A stretch of DNA of 64,000 bases from Nocardiopsis quinghaiensis (GTDB lineage: Bacteria > Actinomycetota > Actinomycetes > Streptosporangiales > Streptosporangiaceae), in contig NZ_ML703338.1 in assembly GCF_008638365.1 (NCBI RefSeq), forward strand, positions 1 through 64,000, in the 5' to 3' direction. This document shows, piece after piece, positions 46,118 to 54,534 of the stretch (positions are counted from its first letter, which is position 1; the number at the start of each line of letters is the position of its first letter). The notes beneath the pieces were generated by a model. The model made no database searches, was not told the DNA's origin, and saw only the letters and a list, made by a program, of their open reading frames with translations. The position numbers and the translations under genes are program-made.

Positions 46118-47044
46118 TCAGTACCCGTAGCGCCCGCGGAACGGTGTCGTCGCCGCAGCCACCAGGTGCTGCCGCCAGGGGGGCATCGCATCGCGCCAGC
46201 CGTGGTCGGCGCGCACACCGATCCGCCCCGTCGTGAACCGCATCGGATTGCCCGACACCGCGTGTCCCTCCGACAGCTCCACCCGCCCCTCCGCCACGTC
46301 CAGCGGGTCGCCGGTGTACCCCGCGAACTCCGAGATCCGGGCGAACTCACCGCCCGGGTCGGCGACGAAGTCCTCGTAGCGCACCCGCAGGGTCGGGGTG
46401 CCGCGCCGGGCCAGGGCGTCGAAACACGCGTTCTGGACCATCCACTGCACCGCCGCGCGCCCCGCCGAGTAGCGGGCCATCTCCGGCTCGCTGCTACCCG
46501 GGGAGGCGTCCGGACGGGCCACCCGCTTGGCCCAGGCGTGGGCCACCGCCCTCGGGTCGCGCACCACGTGCAGCAGGCGCATGCGGGCGCCGTAGCGCCA
46601 GCGCAGGCAGGCGGCCAGGGAGGCGTGCTTGCTGGCGTCGACGACCACGCGGGCACCGCTGACCAGGGAGACCGCCGAGTACAGCCGGTGGTAGAGCTCG
46701 GTGTAGCGCTCACAGCGGGAGGCGATCCGGCCCTCGTGCGCGCCGCTGAGCAGCATCGGCAGGAAGCGGGTGCGGTCGACGCCGTCCTTGAGCCGCGACA
46801 CCTGCCCGGCGTCCAGGCGGCCCCACCCCCCGAAGGCCTCCTCGCCCACCTCGGTCCAGAACCCGCATCCGGAGAACGGTCGGCCGCAGCCGCACCGTTC
46901 GTCCTCCACCAGTCCGCGCCGCCACAGGTGCACGGTCTCGCCGACCGAGCAGAACCCGGGCAGCTCTCCGAGGAGCCGCTCGACCAGGGTCGAGCCGGAG
47001 CGGCCCATCCCGCCGACGAACACCAGTCGGTAACCATCATCCAC
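46118..47044 (-). CDS. Sulfotransferase family protein
   Basis: A 308-residue PAPS-dependent sulfotransferase. The 5'-phosphosulfate loop VGGMGRSGSTLVERLLGEL is near residue 10 and the 3'-phosphate motif LHVVRDPRAVAHAW near 163. A Cys-rich insert near 50 (ERCGCGRPFSGCGFW) is typical of this bacterial subgroup and may bind a metal. The VVVDASKHASLAACLRW segment follows. It differs in type from the sulfotransferase at 40283, so two positions or sugars may be sulfated. It lies 82 bases downstream of cysN in the minus operon, directly after the sulfate-activation genes. Confidence 0.85.
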   Translation of the reverse strand: MDDGYRLVFVGGMGRSGSTLVERLLGELPGFCSVGETVHLWRRGLVEDERCGCGRPFSGCGFWTEVGEEAFGGWGRLDAGQVSRLKDGVDRTRFLPMLLSGAHEGRIASRCERYTELYHRLYSAVSLVSGARVVVDASKHASLAACLRWRYGARMRLLHVVRDPRAVAHAWAKRVARPDASPGSSEPEMARYSAGRAAVQWMVQNACFDALARRGTPTLRVRYEDFVADPGGEFARISEFAGYTGDPLDVAEGRVELSEGHAVSGNPMRFTTGRIGVRADHGWRDAMPPWRQHLVAAATTPFRGRYGY

Positions 47045-47126
47045 ACGGCCAGGCTATTGCCTACGGTGACGCGGAGAACCCAGGGGGTGACGCCCGGGTG
47101 TGCCGTCGCGCCCCGGACCGGCGGGA

Positions 47127-48395
47127 TCAGTCGGTCCTGACGACCATCCCCGCGCCGACCGTGGCGTTGGTGGACTCGTCGATGAGGATGAAGCCGCCCG
47201 TCTGGCGGTTCTTGGTGTACTCGTCCACGAACAGAGGCTGGGTGGAGCGCAGCCGCACCCGGCCGATCTCGTTCAGCTCCAGGTGCTCGGCCCGCTCGTC
47301 ACGGTGCAGCGTGTTGACGTCCAGCCGGTACCTCAGGTCCCTGACCATGACCTTGGCGCTGCGGGTCGTGTGCTTGAGGAGGAGCTTGGAGCGCGGCGTG
47401 AGCTTGCGCGCGTCCGTCATCCAGCACACCATCGCCTCCAGGTCCTGCGTGACCTCGGGGGCGTTGTGGGGGCGGCAGATCATGTCGCCCCGCGAGATGT
47501 CGATGTCGTCCTCCAGAAGGAGGGTGACCGACATCGGAGAGTAGGCCTCGGCCACGTCGCCGTCCGCGGTGACGATCCTGGCGATCCGCGTGTTCAGCCC
47601 CGAGGGCAGGTGCGTGACCTCGTCGCCCGGCTTGAGCACACCGCCCGCGAGCTGGCCCGCGTAGCCCCGGTAGTCGTGCAGTTCGGGGTCGGCCGACTTG
47701 TGCGGCCGGATCACGTACTGCACGGGGAAGCGCGCGTCGATCAGGTTGCGGTCGGAGGCGATGTGCACGTTCTCCAGGTGGTGGAGCAGGGAGGGCCCGG
47801 TGTACCAGGGCATGTTCTCCGAGCGGCTCACCACGTTGTCGCCGTGCAGGGCCGAGATCGGCACGAAGGTCAGGTCGCGCGTGTCCAGCTTGGAGGCGAA
47901 GTCGGTGAACTCGGCCTTGATCTCGTCGAAGCGCTCCTGGGAGTAGTCCACCAGGTCCATCTTGTTGATCGCCAGCACCAGGTGCGGCACCTGGAGCAGG
48001 GTGGTGAGGAAGGCGTGGCGGCGGCTCTGCTCCTGCAGCCCCTTGCGCGCGTCCACCAGGATGATCGCGAGGTCGGACGTGGAGGCGCCGGTGACCATGT
48101 TCCGGGTGTACTGGATGTGCCCGGGGGTGTCGGCGATGATGAAGGTGCGGTTGGGGGTGGCGAAGTAGCGGTACGCCACGTCGATGGTGATGCCCTGCTC
48201 GCGCTCGGCGCGCAGGCCGTCGGTGAGCAGCGCCAGGTTGGTCTGCTCCTCACCGCGCGCCACGCTGGTGCGCTCCACCGCGTCGAGCTGGTCCTCGAAG
48301 ATGGACTTGGAGTCGAACAGCAGTCGGCCGATCAGGGTGCTCTTGCCGTCGTCGACGGAGCCCGCCGTCGCGAACCGCAGAATGTCGTTGCTCAT
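47127..48395 (-). CDS. cysN: Sulfate adenylyltransferase subunit 1 (GTPase)
   Basis: A 422-residue EF-Tu-like GTPase that drives APS synthesis by CysD. G-motifs are intact: ATAGSVDDGKSTLIGRLL near residue 8, the ADTPGHIQYTRNM switch near 88, and INKMDLVD near 143. Beta-barrel domains follow, with RPHKSADPELHDYRGYAGQL near 227. The protein ends at the barrel (GAGMVVRTD) and lacks the fused CysC APS-kinase domain found in many actinobacterial CysNC. Start MSNDILRFA at 48395. It lies 178 bases after cysD, in the operon with CysQ and sulfotransferase. Confidence 0.95.
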   Translation of the reverse strand: MSNDILRFATAGSVDDGKSTLIGRLLFDSKSIFEDQLDAVERTSVARGEEQTNLALLTDGLRAEREQGITIDVAYRYFATPNRTFIIADTPGHIQYTRNMVTGASTSDLAIILVDARKGLQEQSRRHAFLTTLLQVPHLVLAINKMDLVDYSQERFDEIKAEFTDFASKLDTRDLTFVPISALHGDNVVSRSENMPWYTGPSLLHHLENVHIASDRNLIDARFPVQYVIRPHKSADPELHDYRGYAGQLAGGVLKPGDEVTHLPSGLNTRIARIVTADGDVAEAYSPMSVTLLLEDDIDISRGDMICRPHNAPEVTQDLEAMVCWMTDARKLTPRSKLLLKHTTRSAKVMVRDLRYRLDVNTLHRDERAEHLELNEIGRVRLRSTQPLFVDEYTKNRQTGGFILIDESTNATVGAGMVVRTD

Positions 48396-48573
48396 GCTTG
48401 CCTGGTCCAATGTGGAGTGGGTGGTCTGCGAGGGCGGGTGCGGCCGGTGGGGCGCAGATGCTCAGCGGGCTTCCGCGGGTCGACGCGGGTGCCGTGCCGT
48501 CGGGCCCGCGGGAGGAGCTCCGCCTCCGGGACGGCCGTTCCCGGCCCGGTCGGCCCGTCCGGCGGCAGGGCTG

Positions 48574-49506
48574 CTAGAAGTAGCCTTCGCGCTTGCGGTC
48601 CTCCATGGCGGCCTCGCTCGCGCGGTCGTCGGCCCGCGTCTGTCCGCGCTCGGTCACCCGGGTCGCGGCGATCTCGGTGATGATGTCGTCGATCTCCACC
48701 GCCGTGGACTTGACCGCTCCGGTGCAGGTCAGGTCGCCGACCGTGCGGTAGCGGACGGTCTCGGTGAACGGGACCTCGGTCTCGTCGCGGTTGATGATGG
48801 GCGAGTTCGCGAGCAGGATGCCGTCGCGCTCGAAGACCTCGCGCTCGTGGGAGAAGTAGATGGAGGGCAGCTCCAGCCGCTCCCGCCTGATGTAGTCCCA
48901 CACGTCCAGCTCGGTCCAGTTGGAGATCGGGAAGACCCGGATGTGCTCGCCCCGGTCGATGCGGGTGTTGAACACGCTCCACAGCTCGGGGCGCTGGTTC
49001 TTGGGGTCCCACTGGCCGAACTCGTCACGGAAGGAGAAGACCCGCTCCTTGGCGCGTGCCTTCTCCTCGTCGCGGCGGGCCCCGCCGAAGGCCGCGTCGA
49101 ACCCGTGCTCCTCGATGGCCTCCAGCAGGGCGCCGGTCTGGAGGCGGTTACGGCTGGCCCAGCGGCCGGTCGGCTCGGTGACCTTGCCCGCGTCGATCTG
49201 CTCCTGCACCGAGGCGACGACCAGGCGGACCCCGGCCTCGGCGACCCGGCGGTCGCGGAACTCGATGACCTCGGGGAAGTTGTGGCCGGTGTCCACGTGC
49301 ATGACCGGGAACGGAATGGCACCGGGCCAGAATGCCTTCTCGGCGAGGCGGAGCATGACAAGGGAGTCCTTGCCGCCCGAGAAGAGCAGTACCGGCCGCT
49401 CGAACTCCGCGGCCACCTCGCGCATGATGAAGATCGCTTCGGCCTCCAGGACGTCCAGCTGTGAGAGCTGGTAGCGCCCGGGTGCCTGCTGACTCGCCTG
49501 ACCCAT
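48574..49506 (-). CDS. cysD: Sulfate adenylyltransferase subunit 2
   Basis: A 310-residue catalytic subunit joining ATP and sulfate to form APS. The PP-loop ATP pyrophosphatase motif PVLLFSGGKDSLVMLRLAEK is near residue 38, HVDTGHNFPEVIEFRD near 70, FGGARRDEEKARAKERVFSF near 138, and the conserved C-terminal GRQTRADDR-like segment (ERGQTRADDRASEAAMEDRK) with the ending REGYF. No cysH (reductase) or siroheme genes flank it, so it appears to serve sulfation and not cysteine synthesis (inference from context). Confidence 0.96.
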   Translation of the reverse strand: MGQASQQAPGRYQLSQLDVLEAEAIFIMREVAAEFERPVLLFSGGKDSLVMLRLAEKAFWPGAIPFPVMHVDTGHNFPEVIEFRDRRVAEAGVRLVVASVQEQIDAGKVTEPTGRWASRNRLQTGALLEAIEEHGFDAAFGGARRDEEKARAKERVFSFRDEFGQWDPKNQRPELWSVFNTRIDRGEHIRVFPISNWTELDVWDYIRRERLELPSIYFSHEREVFERDGILLANSPIINRDETEVPFTETVRYRTVGDLTCTGAVKSTAVEIDDIITEIAATRVTERGQTRADDRASEAAMEDRKREGYF

Positions 49507-49557
49507 GAACCCGCCTTCGTAAGTATCGACAGGGCCGACGGCGGAGGGGTGGTTCGC

Positions 49558-50349
49558 TCAGCCCCCCGCGTGCGGACCCGCGCTGTCCAGGTCCGCGCCG
49601 TCGCGGATGCTTGCCAACAACATACCCGACAATTCCGGTCGACATACAAGGACATCGGGCAGTAGCGGGTCGGACACGTTGTAGCGCAGCGGAGAGCCGT
49701 CGATCCTGGAGGTGTGCAGACCAGCGGCCTGGGCCACGGCCACCGGCGCGGCGCTGTCCCACTCGTACTGGCCGCCCGCGTGCACGTAGATGTCGGCGAT
49801 ACCGAGCATCACCGCGCAGATCTTGGCGCCCGCCGAGCCCATGGGGATCACCTCGGCGCCGAGCTGGGTGGCCATCCGCTGCACGAACGCGGGCGGCCGG
49901 GTCCGGCTGGCGGTGATGCGCAGCCGCTGGTTCGCGGGCCGCTCCCCGGGCAGCCACGGCGGGTCGACCGTGGACACCGTGCTGCCCTGCGCGGGCAGCG
50001 CCACCGCGCCCGCGACCAGGTCGCCGTTCTCCCACAGGGCCACGTGCACCGCCCAGTCCGTGCGTCCGGCCTCGGCGAACTCACGGGTGCCGTCGAGCGG
50101 ATCGATGATCCACACCCGGCGCGCCCTCAGCCGCGCGGGATCGTCGGCGCCCTCCTCCGAGAGCACGGCGTCGCTGGGCCGCAGCCGCCCGATCGCGGAG
50201 AACAGGAACTCGTGGGAGGTGCGGTCGCCCAGGGTACGGAGTACGTCGGGCTCGTCGAAGCCGTGCCGGGCGCGCAGGCGCAGCAGCAGCTGCCCCGCCT
50301 CGCTCGCCAGGTCGCGGGCCACCTCATGATCGTTTCGGATGCTCTTCAC
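49558..50349 (-). CDS. cysQ: 3'(2'),5'-bisphosphate nucleotidase
   Basis: A 263-residue Mg-dependent phosphatase of the inositol-monophosphatase superfamily. It removes the 3'-phosphate from PAP, the by-product of every sulfotransfer, relieving inhibition of sulfotransferases. Metal-binding motifs are VLSEEGADD near residue 62, VWIIDPLDGTREFA near 80, and YEWDSAAPVAVAQAAG near 195. It is three bases downstream of the phosphoglycosyl transferase gene and 51 bases ahead of cysD, so all are clearly one unit. Its presence is good evidence for active PAPS use here. Confidence 0.92.
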   Translation of the reverse strand: MKSIRNDHEVARDLASEAGQLLLRLRARHGFDEPDVLRTLGDRTSHEFLFSAIGRLRPSDAVLSEEGADDPARLRARRVWIIDPLDGTREFAEAGRTDWAVHVALWENGDLVAGAVALPAQGSTVSTVDPPWLPGERPANQRLRITASRTRPPAFVQRMATQLGAEVIPMGSAGAKICAVMLGIADIYVHAGGQYEWDSAAPVAVAQAAGLHTSRIDGSPLRYNVSDPLLPDVLVCRPELSGMLLASIRDGADLDSAGPHAGG

Positions 50350-50352
50350 CGG

Positions 50353-51876
50353 TTAGTATGCTCCCGCCCCACGGATCACCGCTGACCACGTCTTCCACAG
50401 GATCTGGATGTCCAACGTCAGCGACCAGTTTTCCACGTACCGCAGATCGAGACGGACCGATTCCTCCCAAGAGAGATCGGAACGGCCGCTGACCTGCCAC
50501 AGGCCCGTCATCCCCGGTTTGACCACCAGCCTGCGGCGGACGTCGTCCCCGTACTGGGCGACCTCCTCCGGCAGCGGCGGCCTGGGTCCGACGAGCGACA
50601 TCTCCCCCCGTACCACGTTGACGAGCTGGGGGAGCTCGTCGAGCGAGTAACGGCGCAGCCATGCCCCCACCGGCGTCACCCTGGGATCGCGACGCATCTT
50701 GAACAGCACACCGTCGTGCTCGTTACGGGACCGGAGCATCGTCTTCAACGCCTCGGCCCCGACCACCATCGTACGGAACTTGTAGACGGTGAACTCCCTG
50801 CCGCTCCTGCCCACACGCGTCTGGGCGAAGAGGGCGGGACCGCCGCCCTCCGCCCGGACGAGGACGGACAGCACCAGGAACAGCGGGGACAGCAGGGCCA
50901 GCGCGAGGGCCGCGGCGCAGCGGTCGAAGGCGCCCTTGAGGACGCGGCGGGCGCCCACCAGCTCCGGGTGCTCCACGTGCAGCAGCGGCAGTCCGGCGAC
51001 CGGGCGGATGGAGGTGCGCGGCCCCGCCACGTCCATGAGCGCGGAGGCGACGATGAGGTCGGTGTCGGTCTTCTCCAGCCGCCACGCCAGGCGGCGCAGC
51101 TCCGCCCCGTCCATCTCCGGGCAGGCCAGGACCGCGACCGTGTCGGCGCCGACGAGGGCGGCGGCGTCCGCGGCGCCGGTGAAGGTGCCCAGGACCGGGC
51201 AGCCCTCCACCTCGTCGGCGCCCGGAGCGGCCTCGTCCCCGGGCAGGCACACGCCCACGACGCGCATGCCGTGGTAGACCTCCCCGCGGAACCGGCGGAT
51301 GAGGTCGCGGGCGGCCACCCGGTAGCCGACGACCACGACTCCGCTCATGCACCGGCCGGAGCGGCGGCTCCGGTGCAGGGCCTTGCGGCGCGCGTACCGC
51401 AGACCGAGGCTGACCACGAGGATGAGCGGCAGCGCGACGAGCGCGTAGCCGCGCGCCAGGTCGAACCCGACGGCGTAGGCGCCGACGGCGACCGCCGCGC
51501 CCAGCATGAGCCCGGAGGTGGCGACGCGGCGGTACTCCTCGGTGCCCACCCCGAGGAAGCGGCGGGCGTATCCGCCGCCCAGGCAGACGGACAGGACCCA
51601 CAGCGGAGGCAGCAGGAGGGAGAGCAGGAGGTAGGGAAGGGTGGTGGTCGCGCCGAGGACGGCGTGGAAGCGTACGACCGTGCCGCTGAGGGTCGCCGCG
51701 AGGGCGGCGGCCAGGTCGAGGCAGACCAGGCTCACGACGTAGGGGCGGACCCAGGCGCCGGAACGGGCGCCGGGGCCGCCGGCCCCGGCTCCTCCGGTGG
51801 TGTCGGAGGGGGCGGAGCCGGCGGTGGTCCGCGCCGACTGCTCGCGGGCGGTCTTCATCCGGCTGGTGGTGACCAC
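50353..51876 (-). CDS. Polyprenyl glycosylphosphotransferase (initiating sugar transferase, WcaJ/WbaP-like)
   Basis: A 507-residue membrane enzyme that starts repeat-unit synthesis by moving a sugar-1-phosphate to undecaprenyl phosphate. Four N-terminal transmembrane helices lead into a Rossmann-like middle domain (MSGVVVVGYRVAARDLIRRF). A membrane re-entrant helix (ALALALLSPLFLVLSVLV) precedes the catalytic domain: FTVYKFRTMVVGAE, KMRRDPRVTPVGAWLRRYSL, DELPQLVNVVRGEMSLVGPR and KPGMTGLWQVSGRSDLSWEE. The Asp-Glu pair of DELPQ is intact. Start is GTG 51876, chosen for its GGGGGATAT site. First gene of the minus operon. Confidence 0.92.
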   Translation of the reverse strand: MVTTSRMKTAREQSARTTAGSAPSDTTGGAGAGGPGARSGAWVRPYVVSLVCLDLAAALAATLSGTVVRFHAVLGATTTLPYLLLSLLLPPLWVLSVCLGGGYARRFLGVGTEEYRRVATSGLMLGAAVAVGAYAVGFDLARGYALVALPLILVVSLGLRYARRKALHRSRRSGRCMSGVVVVGYRVAARDLIRRFRGEVYHGMRVVGVCLPGDEAAPGADEVEGCPVLGTFTGAADAAALVGADTVAVLACPEMDGAELRRLAWRLEKTDTDLIVASALMDVAGPRTSIRPVAGLPLLHVEHPELVGARRVLKGAFDRCAAALALALLSPLFLVLSVLVRAEGGGPALFAQTRVGRSGREFTVYKFRTMVVGAEALKTMLRSRNEHDGVLFKMRRDPRVTPVGAWLRRYSLDELPQLVNVVRGEMSLVGPRPPLPEEVAQYGDDVRRRLVVKPGMTGLWQVSGRSDLSWEESVRLDLRYVENWSLTLDIQILWKTWSAVIRGAGAY

Positions 51877-52299
51877 ATATCCCCCCAGGACCACGGCTCT
51901 GGAAGCCTCACTTCGAGTCACCGCCCCGGCACCGGGAAACCCAGGTCTGAGGGTGTGGACGGGGCGTGCGCGTCGAGCACGGGCATGGACTGACGACCCG
52001 AACAGTAACCAAAAGTATCTGGAAAGTCGCGTAGCGTTGCGGCTTGTTGGTCAAGAAGACCCGGTCGACCAGAAATGTGTCCCTGCCGGAACCAGGTCCG
52101 TCCGCGAAGGAAGCCCCATTAGGGACACCAGTGGTTGAGTAAAGAGGCGGACCGAAACCCGATACGGAGCGTCACGAACCCGCTCGGAGCGCGGACCAGG
52201 CCGGAGAGGGCACCGCCTCCGGATCCCTGCGGGAAGTTCCGTCCACGACCGCCGCACCGCCTTCTGGTGGAGGTTCCGCGCCCGGTCCGCCGCTCCCTG
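51877..52299. other. Intergenic region with the minus-operon promoter
   Basis: 423 bases between the initiating transferase (minus) and the end of the SGNH gene. An AT-rich patch at 52001-52024 (AACAGTAACCAAAAGTATCT) resembles that ahead of the opposing operon. No reading frame with family similarity was found. Confidence 0.35.
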
Positions 52300-53607
52300 T
52301 CAGCGGCCTCCCGGTCGGAACAGCCGGGAGGGGACCGCATCGGCCATGGCCGCCATACCGGCGTCGTTGGGGTGCAGGCCGTCACCGCTGTCGTAGTCGG
52401 CCCGCAGGCGCAGCGGGTCCTCCGGGTCGCGCAGCGCCTCGTCGAAGTCGATGACGGCGTCGTACTCCCCGCTCGTACGGATCCACTCGTTGACCGCCTG
52501 CCGCTTGGCCTCGTTCTCCTCGGTGTAGAAGCCGAACGAGTCGCCCTTGAACGGCAGGATGGTGCCACCGTAGATCCGAAGGCCGGCGGCGTGCGCGCGG
52601 GCGATGAGCTGGCGGTGCGCACCGATGATCTCCTCGGCCGTGACGGTCTCCGAGACCGGCGCCGTCGTACCGGGGTGGCCGAGGTCGTTCGCACCGAGCA
52701 GGACGACGACGTGGCCCGCGCCCGGCTGTGACAGCACGTCCCGGTCGAAGCGGCGCAGGGCGCTCTGCCCGAAGAAGGCCGCGTAGTCCTCCGCGTCACT
52801 GCCCTCGGGCGGGTTGGGACCGTGCAGGAGCCGGTTGCCGGCGACCCCCAGGTTCAGCACGCCGGTGTGCCCCAGGCGTTCGGCGAGCAGGTCGGGCCAC
52901 CGGTGGTTGGCGTTCACCTCGGTCTCGGAGCCGTTGGTGATGGAGTCCCCCAGAGCCACGGCCGCGTCGGCGACCCTGCCGCGGGCACGCACGCTGACCC
53001 CCGAGAGGAAGTGCCACTGGGTGAGCGTCTCGGTCGCCTCGACGGTCCTGTCGCCGGTGACGTCGCCCTCGGCCACGACGTTCTCCTGGTGGGAGAAGGC
53101 GTGCAGGGTGGTCACGGGGGTCTCCTCCGGAACGTGGACGCTCACGACCAGGTCGGAGCGCGGGGGCAGCGCCAGCGGCACCGGATCGCTGACCATCGGG
53201 GCACCGGCGGGAACAGTCACCGACGTGCGCCCGCCGAAGGTGACGGTGCGGTCGGTGGACGGGTCGGTGTCGGTTCCCGACGCGCCCGACCGGAGCGCCA
53301 CGTGCACCTCTCCGATCCGCAGCGGCGTCTCGCCGAACTCGTTGGTGAGCCGCAGGCGCAACTGGTCGCCGCCGATGCTGGTGCGGACGACCTGCCGGAC
53401 GGTCTGGTCGTGCAGGACCGGGGTCGCCGTGGCCGGTGTCGCGGTCGGCACGGACGCCCAGGTGCCGACCCAGTCGTCGCTCCCGCCGGCGGCGGAGGGC
53501 TCCGCGGGGGCGGCGGAGGTGGCGGAGGTGGCGGTCCAGCCGGAGAGCAGGACCAGAGCGCCCGCCAGGACGGCGGCGTAGCGCCGCCGGACACGGGTGT
53601 GGGGCAT
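52300..53607 (-). CDS. Secreted SGNH/GDSL-family esterase
   Basis: A 435-residue exported hydrolase. A signal peptide (RRRYAAVLAGALVLLSGWTA) is followed by a beta-rich N-terminal part (~40-210, jelly-roll-like) and the SGNH domain. Its blocks are AVALGDSITNG (Ser, near 225), NLGVAGNRLL (Gly), LLGANDLGH (Asn), and DGLHPNDAGM (Asp-His, near 415). This layout is seen in acetylxylan and other polysaccharide esterases. Last of three minus-strand genes (LacI, CE4 deacetylase, esterase) opposite a GH10 xylanase, so deacetylation of hemicellulose is likely. Start ATG 53607 after CCGAGGAGATGAC. Confidence 0.85.
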   Translation of the reverse strand: MPHTRVRRRYAAVLAGALVLLSGWTATSATSAAPAEPSAAGGSDDWVGTWASVPTATPATATPVLHDQTVRQVVRTSIGGDQLRLRLTNEFGETPLRIGEVHVALRSGASGTDTDPSTDRTVTFGGRTSVTVPAGAPMVSDPVPLALPPRSDLVVSVHVPEETPVTTLHAFSHQENVVAEGDVTGDRTVEATETLTQWHFLSGVSVRARGRVADAAVALGDSITNGSETEVNANHRWPDLLAERLGHTGVLNLGVAGNRLLHGPNPPEGSDAEDYAAFFGQSALRRFDRDVLSQPGAGHVVVLLGANDLGHPGTTAPVSETVTAEEIIGAHRQLIARAHAAGLRIYGGTILPFKGDSFGFYTEENEAKRQAVNEWIRTSGEYDAVIDFDEALRDPEDPLRLRADYDSGDGLHPNDAGMAAMADAVPSRLFRPGGR

Positions 53608-53630
53608 GTCATCTCCTCGGTTCGCGGGGG

Positions 53631-54395
53631 TCACCCGCGCCGGGCGGGGCGGGTGAAGTGCCAGCCGTCGGACTTGAGGGCCGGGATGAGGCGGGCCACG
53701 GCCGCGACCGTCTGGCCGCGGTCGCCCCCGCCGTCGTGCAGGAGCACCACCGATCCCGGCGCCACGCCCTCCTCCAGGCGTCGGACGAGTTCGTCGGTTC
53801 CGGGCGGCTCCCAGTCCTCGACGGCGAGGCTCCAGCCGAGCGGCTGCATGCCCAGTCCCGCGGCCGTCCCGGGAGTCCGGCCCCAGGCCCCGTAGGGCGC
53901 ACGGAAGTAGGGGACGCGGGCGTGCGGCACCGCTTCGCGGATCGCGGCGTTGGTTTCCAGCAGGTCCGCGCGGACCTCCTCCGCCGACCAGGTGCTCATG
54001 TCGTCGTGGCTCATCGCGTGGTTGCACAGCGTGTGCCCGTCCGCCGCGATCCGCCGGACGATGCCGGGGTGCTGGCGCACGTGGTCGCCCCACAGGCAGA
54101 ACACGGCCTTGACGTGGTGCTCGCTCAGCACGTCGAGCAGCTGGGACGTGGCGCGGGGGTCGGGCCCGTCGTCGAAGGTGAGGGCCACGGCCCGGCCTCC
54201 CCGCCGCGTCGAGTCGACGATGTCGGGAGTGGTGGGCCCGTTGGAGGCGAGGGGCCCTTCGGGGGTGGAGGGGGACGGGGAGGAGGGGCGGAGGAGGGCG
54301 TGCGCCGGAGTCGCGGCGCCCAGGGCGGGTCCGAGGGTGAGCAGGGCCGTCAGTAAGCGGCCCCGCGTTCGGGAACGTCCGCGAGTGGCGGTCAC
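53631..54395 (-). CDS. Secreted polysaccharide deacetylase (CE4)
   Basis: A 254-residue exported NodB-domain deacetylase. Signal peptide residues ~12-33 (LLTALLTLGPALGAATPAHA). NodB motifs: MT1 LTFDDGPDPRAT (Asp-Asp), MT2 GHTLCNHAMSHDDMS (two metal His), MT3 YFRAPYGAWGR, MT4 GWSLAVEDW, and MT5 VLLHDGGG. All catalytic residues are present. CE4 enzymes deacetylate xylan, chitin or peptidoglycan; the neighbours (xylanase, esterase, LacI) favour acetylxylan. Start is the GTG at 54395 following GAGGAGACCTGT. Confidence 0.87.
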   Translation of the reverse strand: MTATRGRSRTRGRLLTALLTLGPALGAATPAHALLRPSSPSPSTPEGPLASNGPTTPDIVDSTRRGGRAVALTFDDGPDPRATSQLLDVLSEHHVKAVFCLWGDHVRQHPGIVRRIAADGHTLCNHAMSHDDMSTWSAEEVRADLLETNAAIREAVPHARVPYFRAPYGAWGRTPGTAAGLGMQPLGWSLAVEDWEPPGTDELVRRLEEGVAPGSVVLLHDGGGDRGQTVAAVARLIPALKSDGWHFTRPARRG

Positions 54396-54534
54396 ACAGG
54401 TCTCCTCGGCGGCGGAGATCGGAGGCACCCCGGAAGCTTCCGGAAAGCAAAGGCAGCTTAAAGAGCACCACGGCACGGTGTCAACGAACCCGCGCGAATC
54501 GGGCCGCCCTCCCACCACCGCCGCGGTCGGCGGT

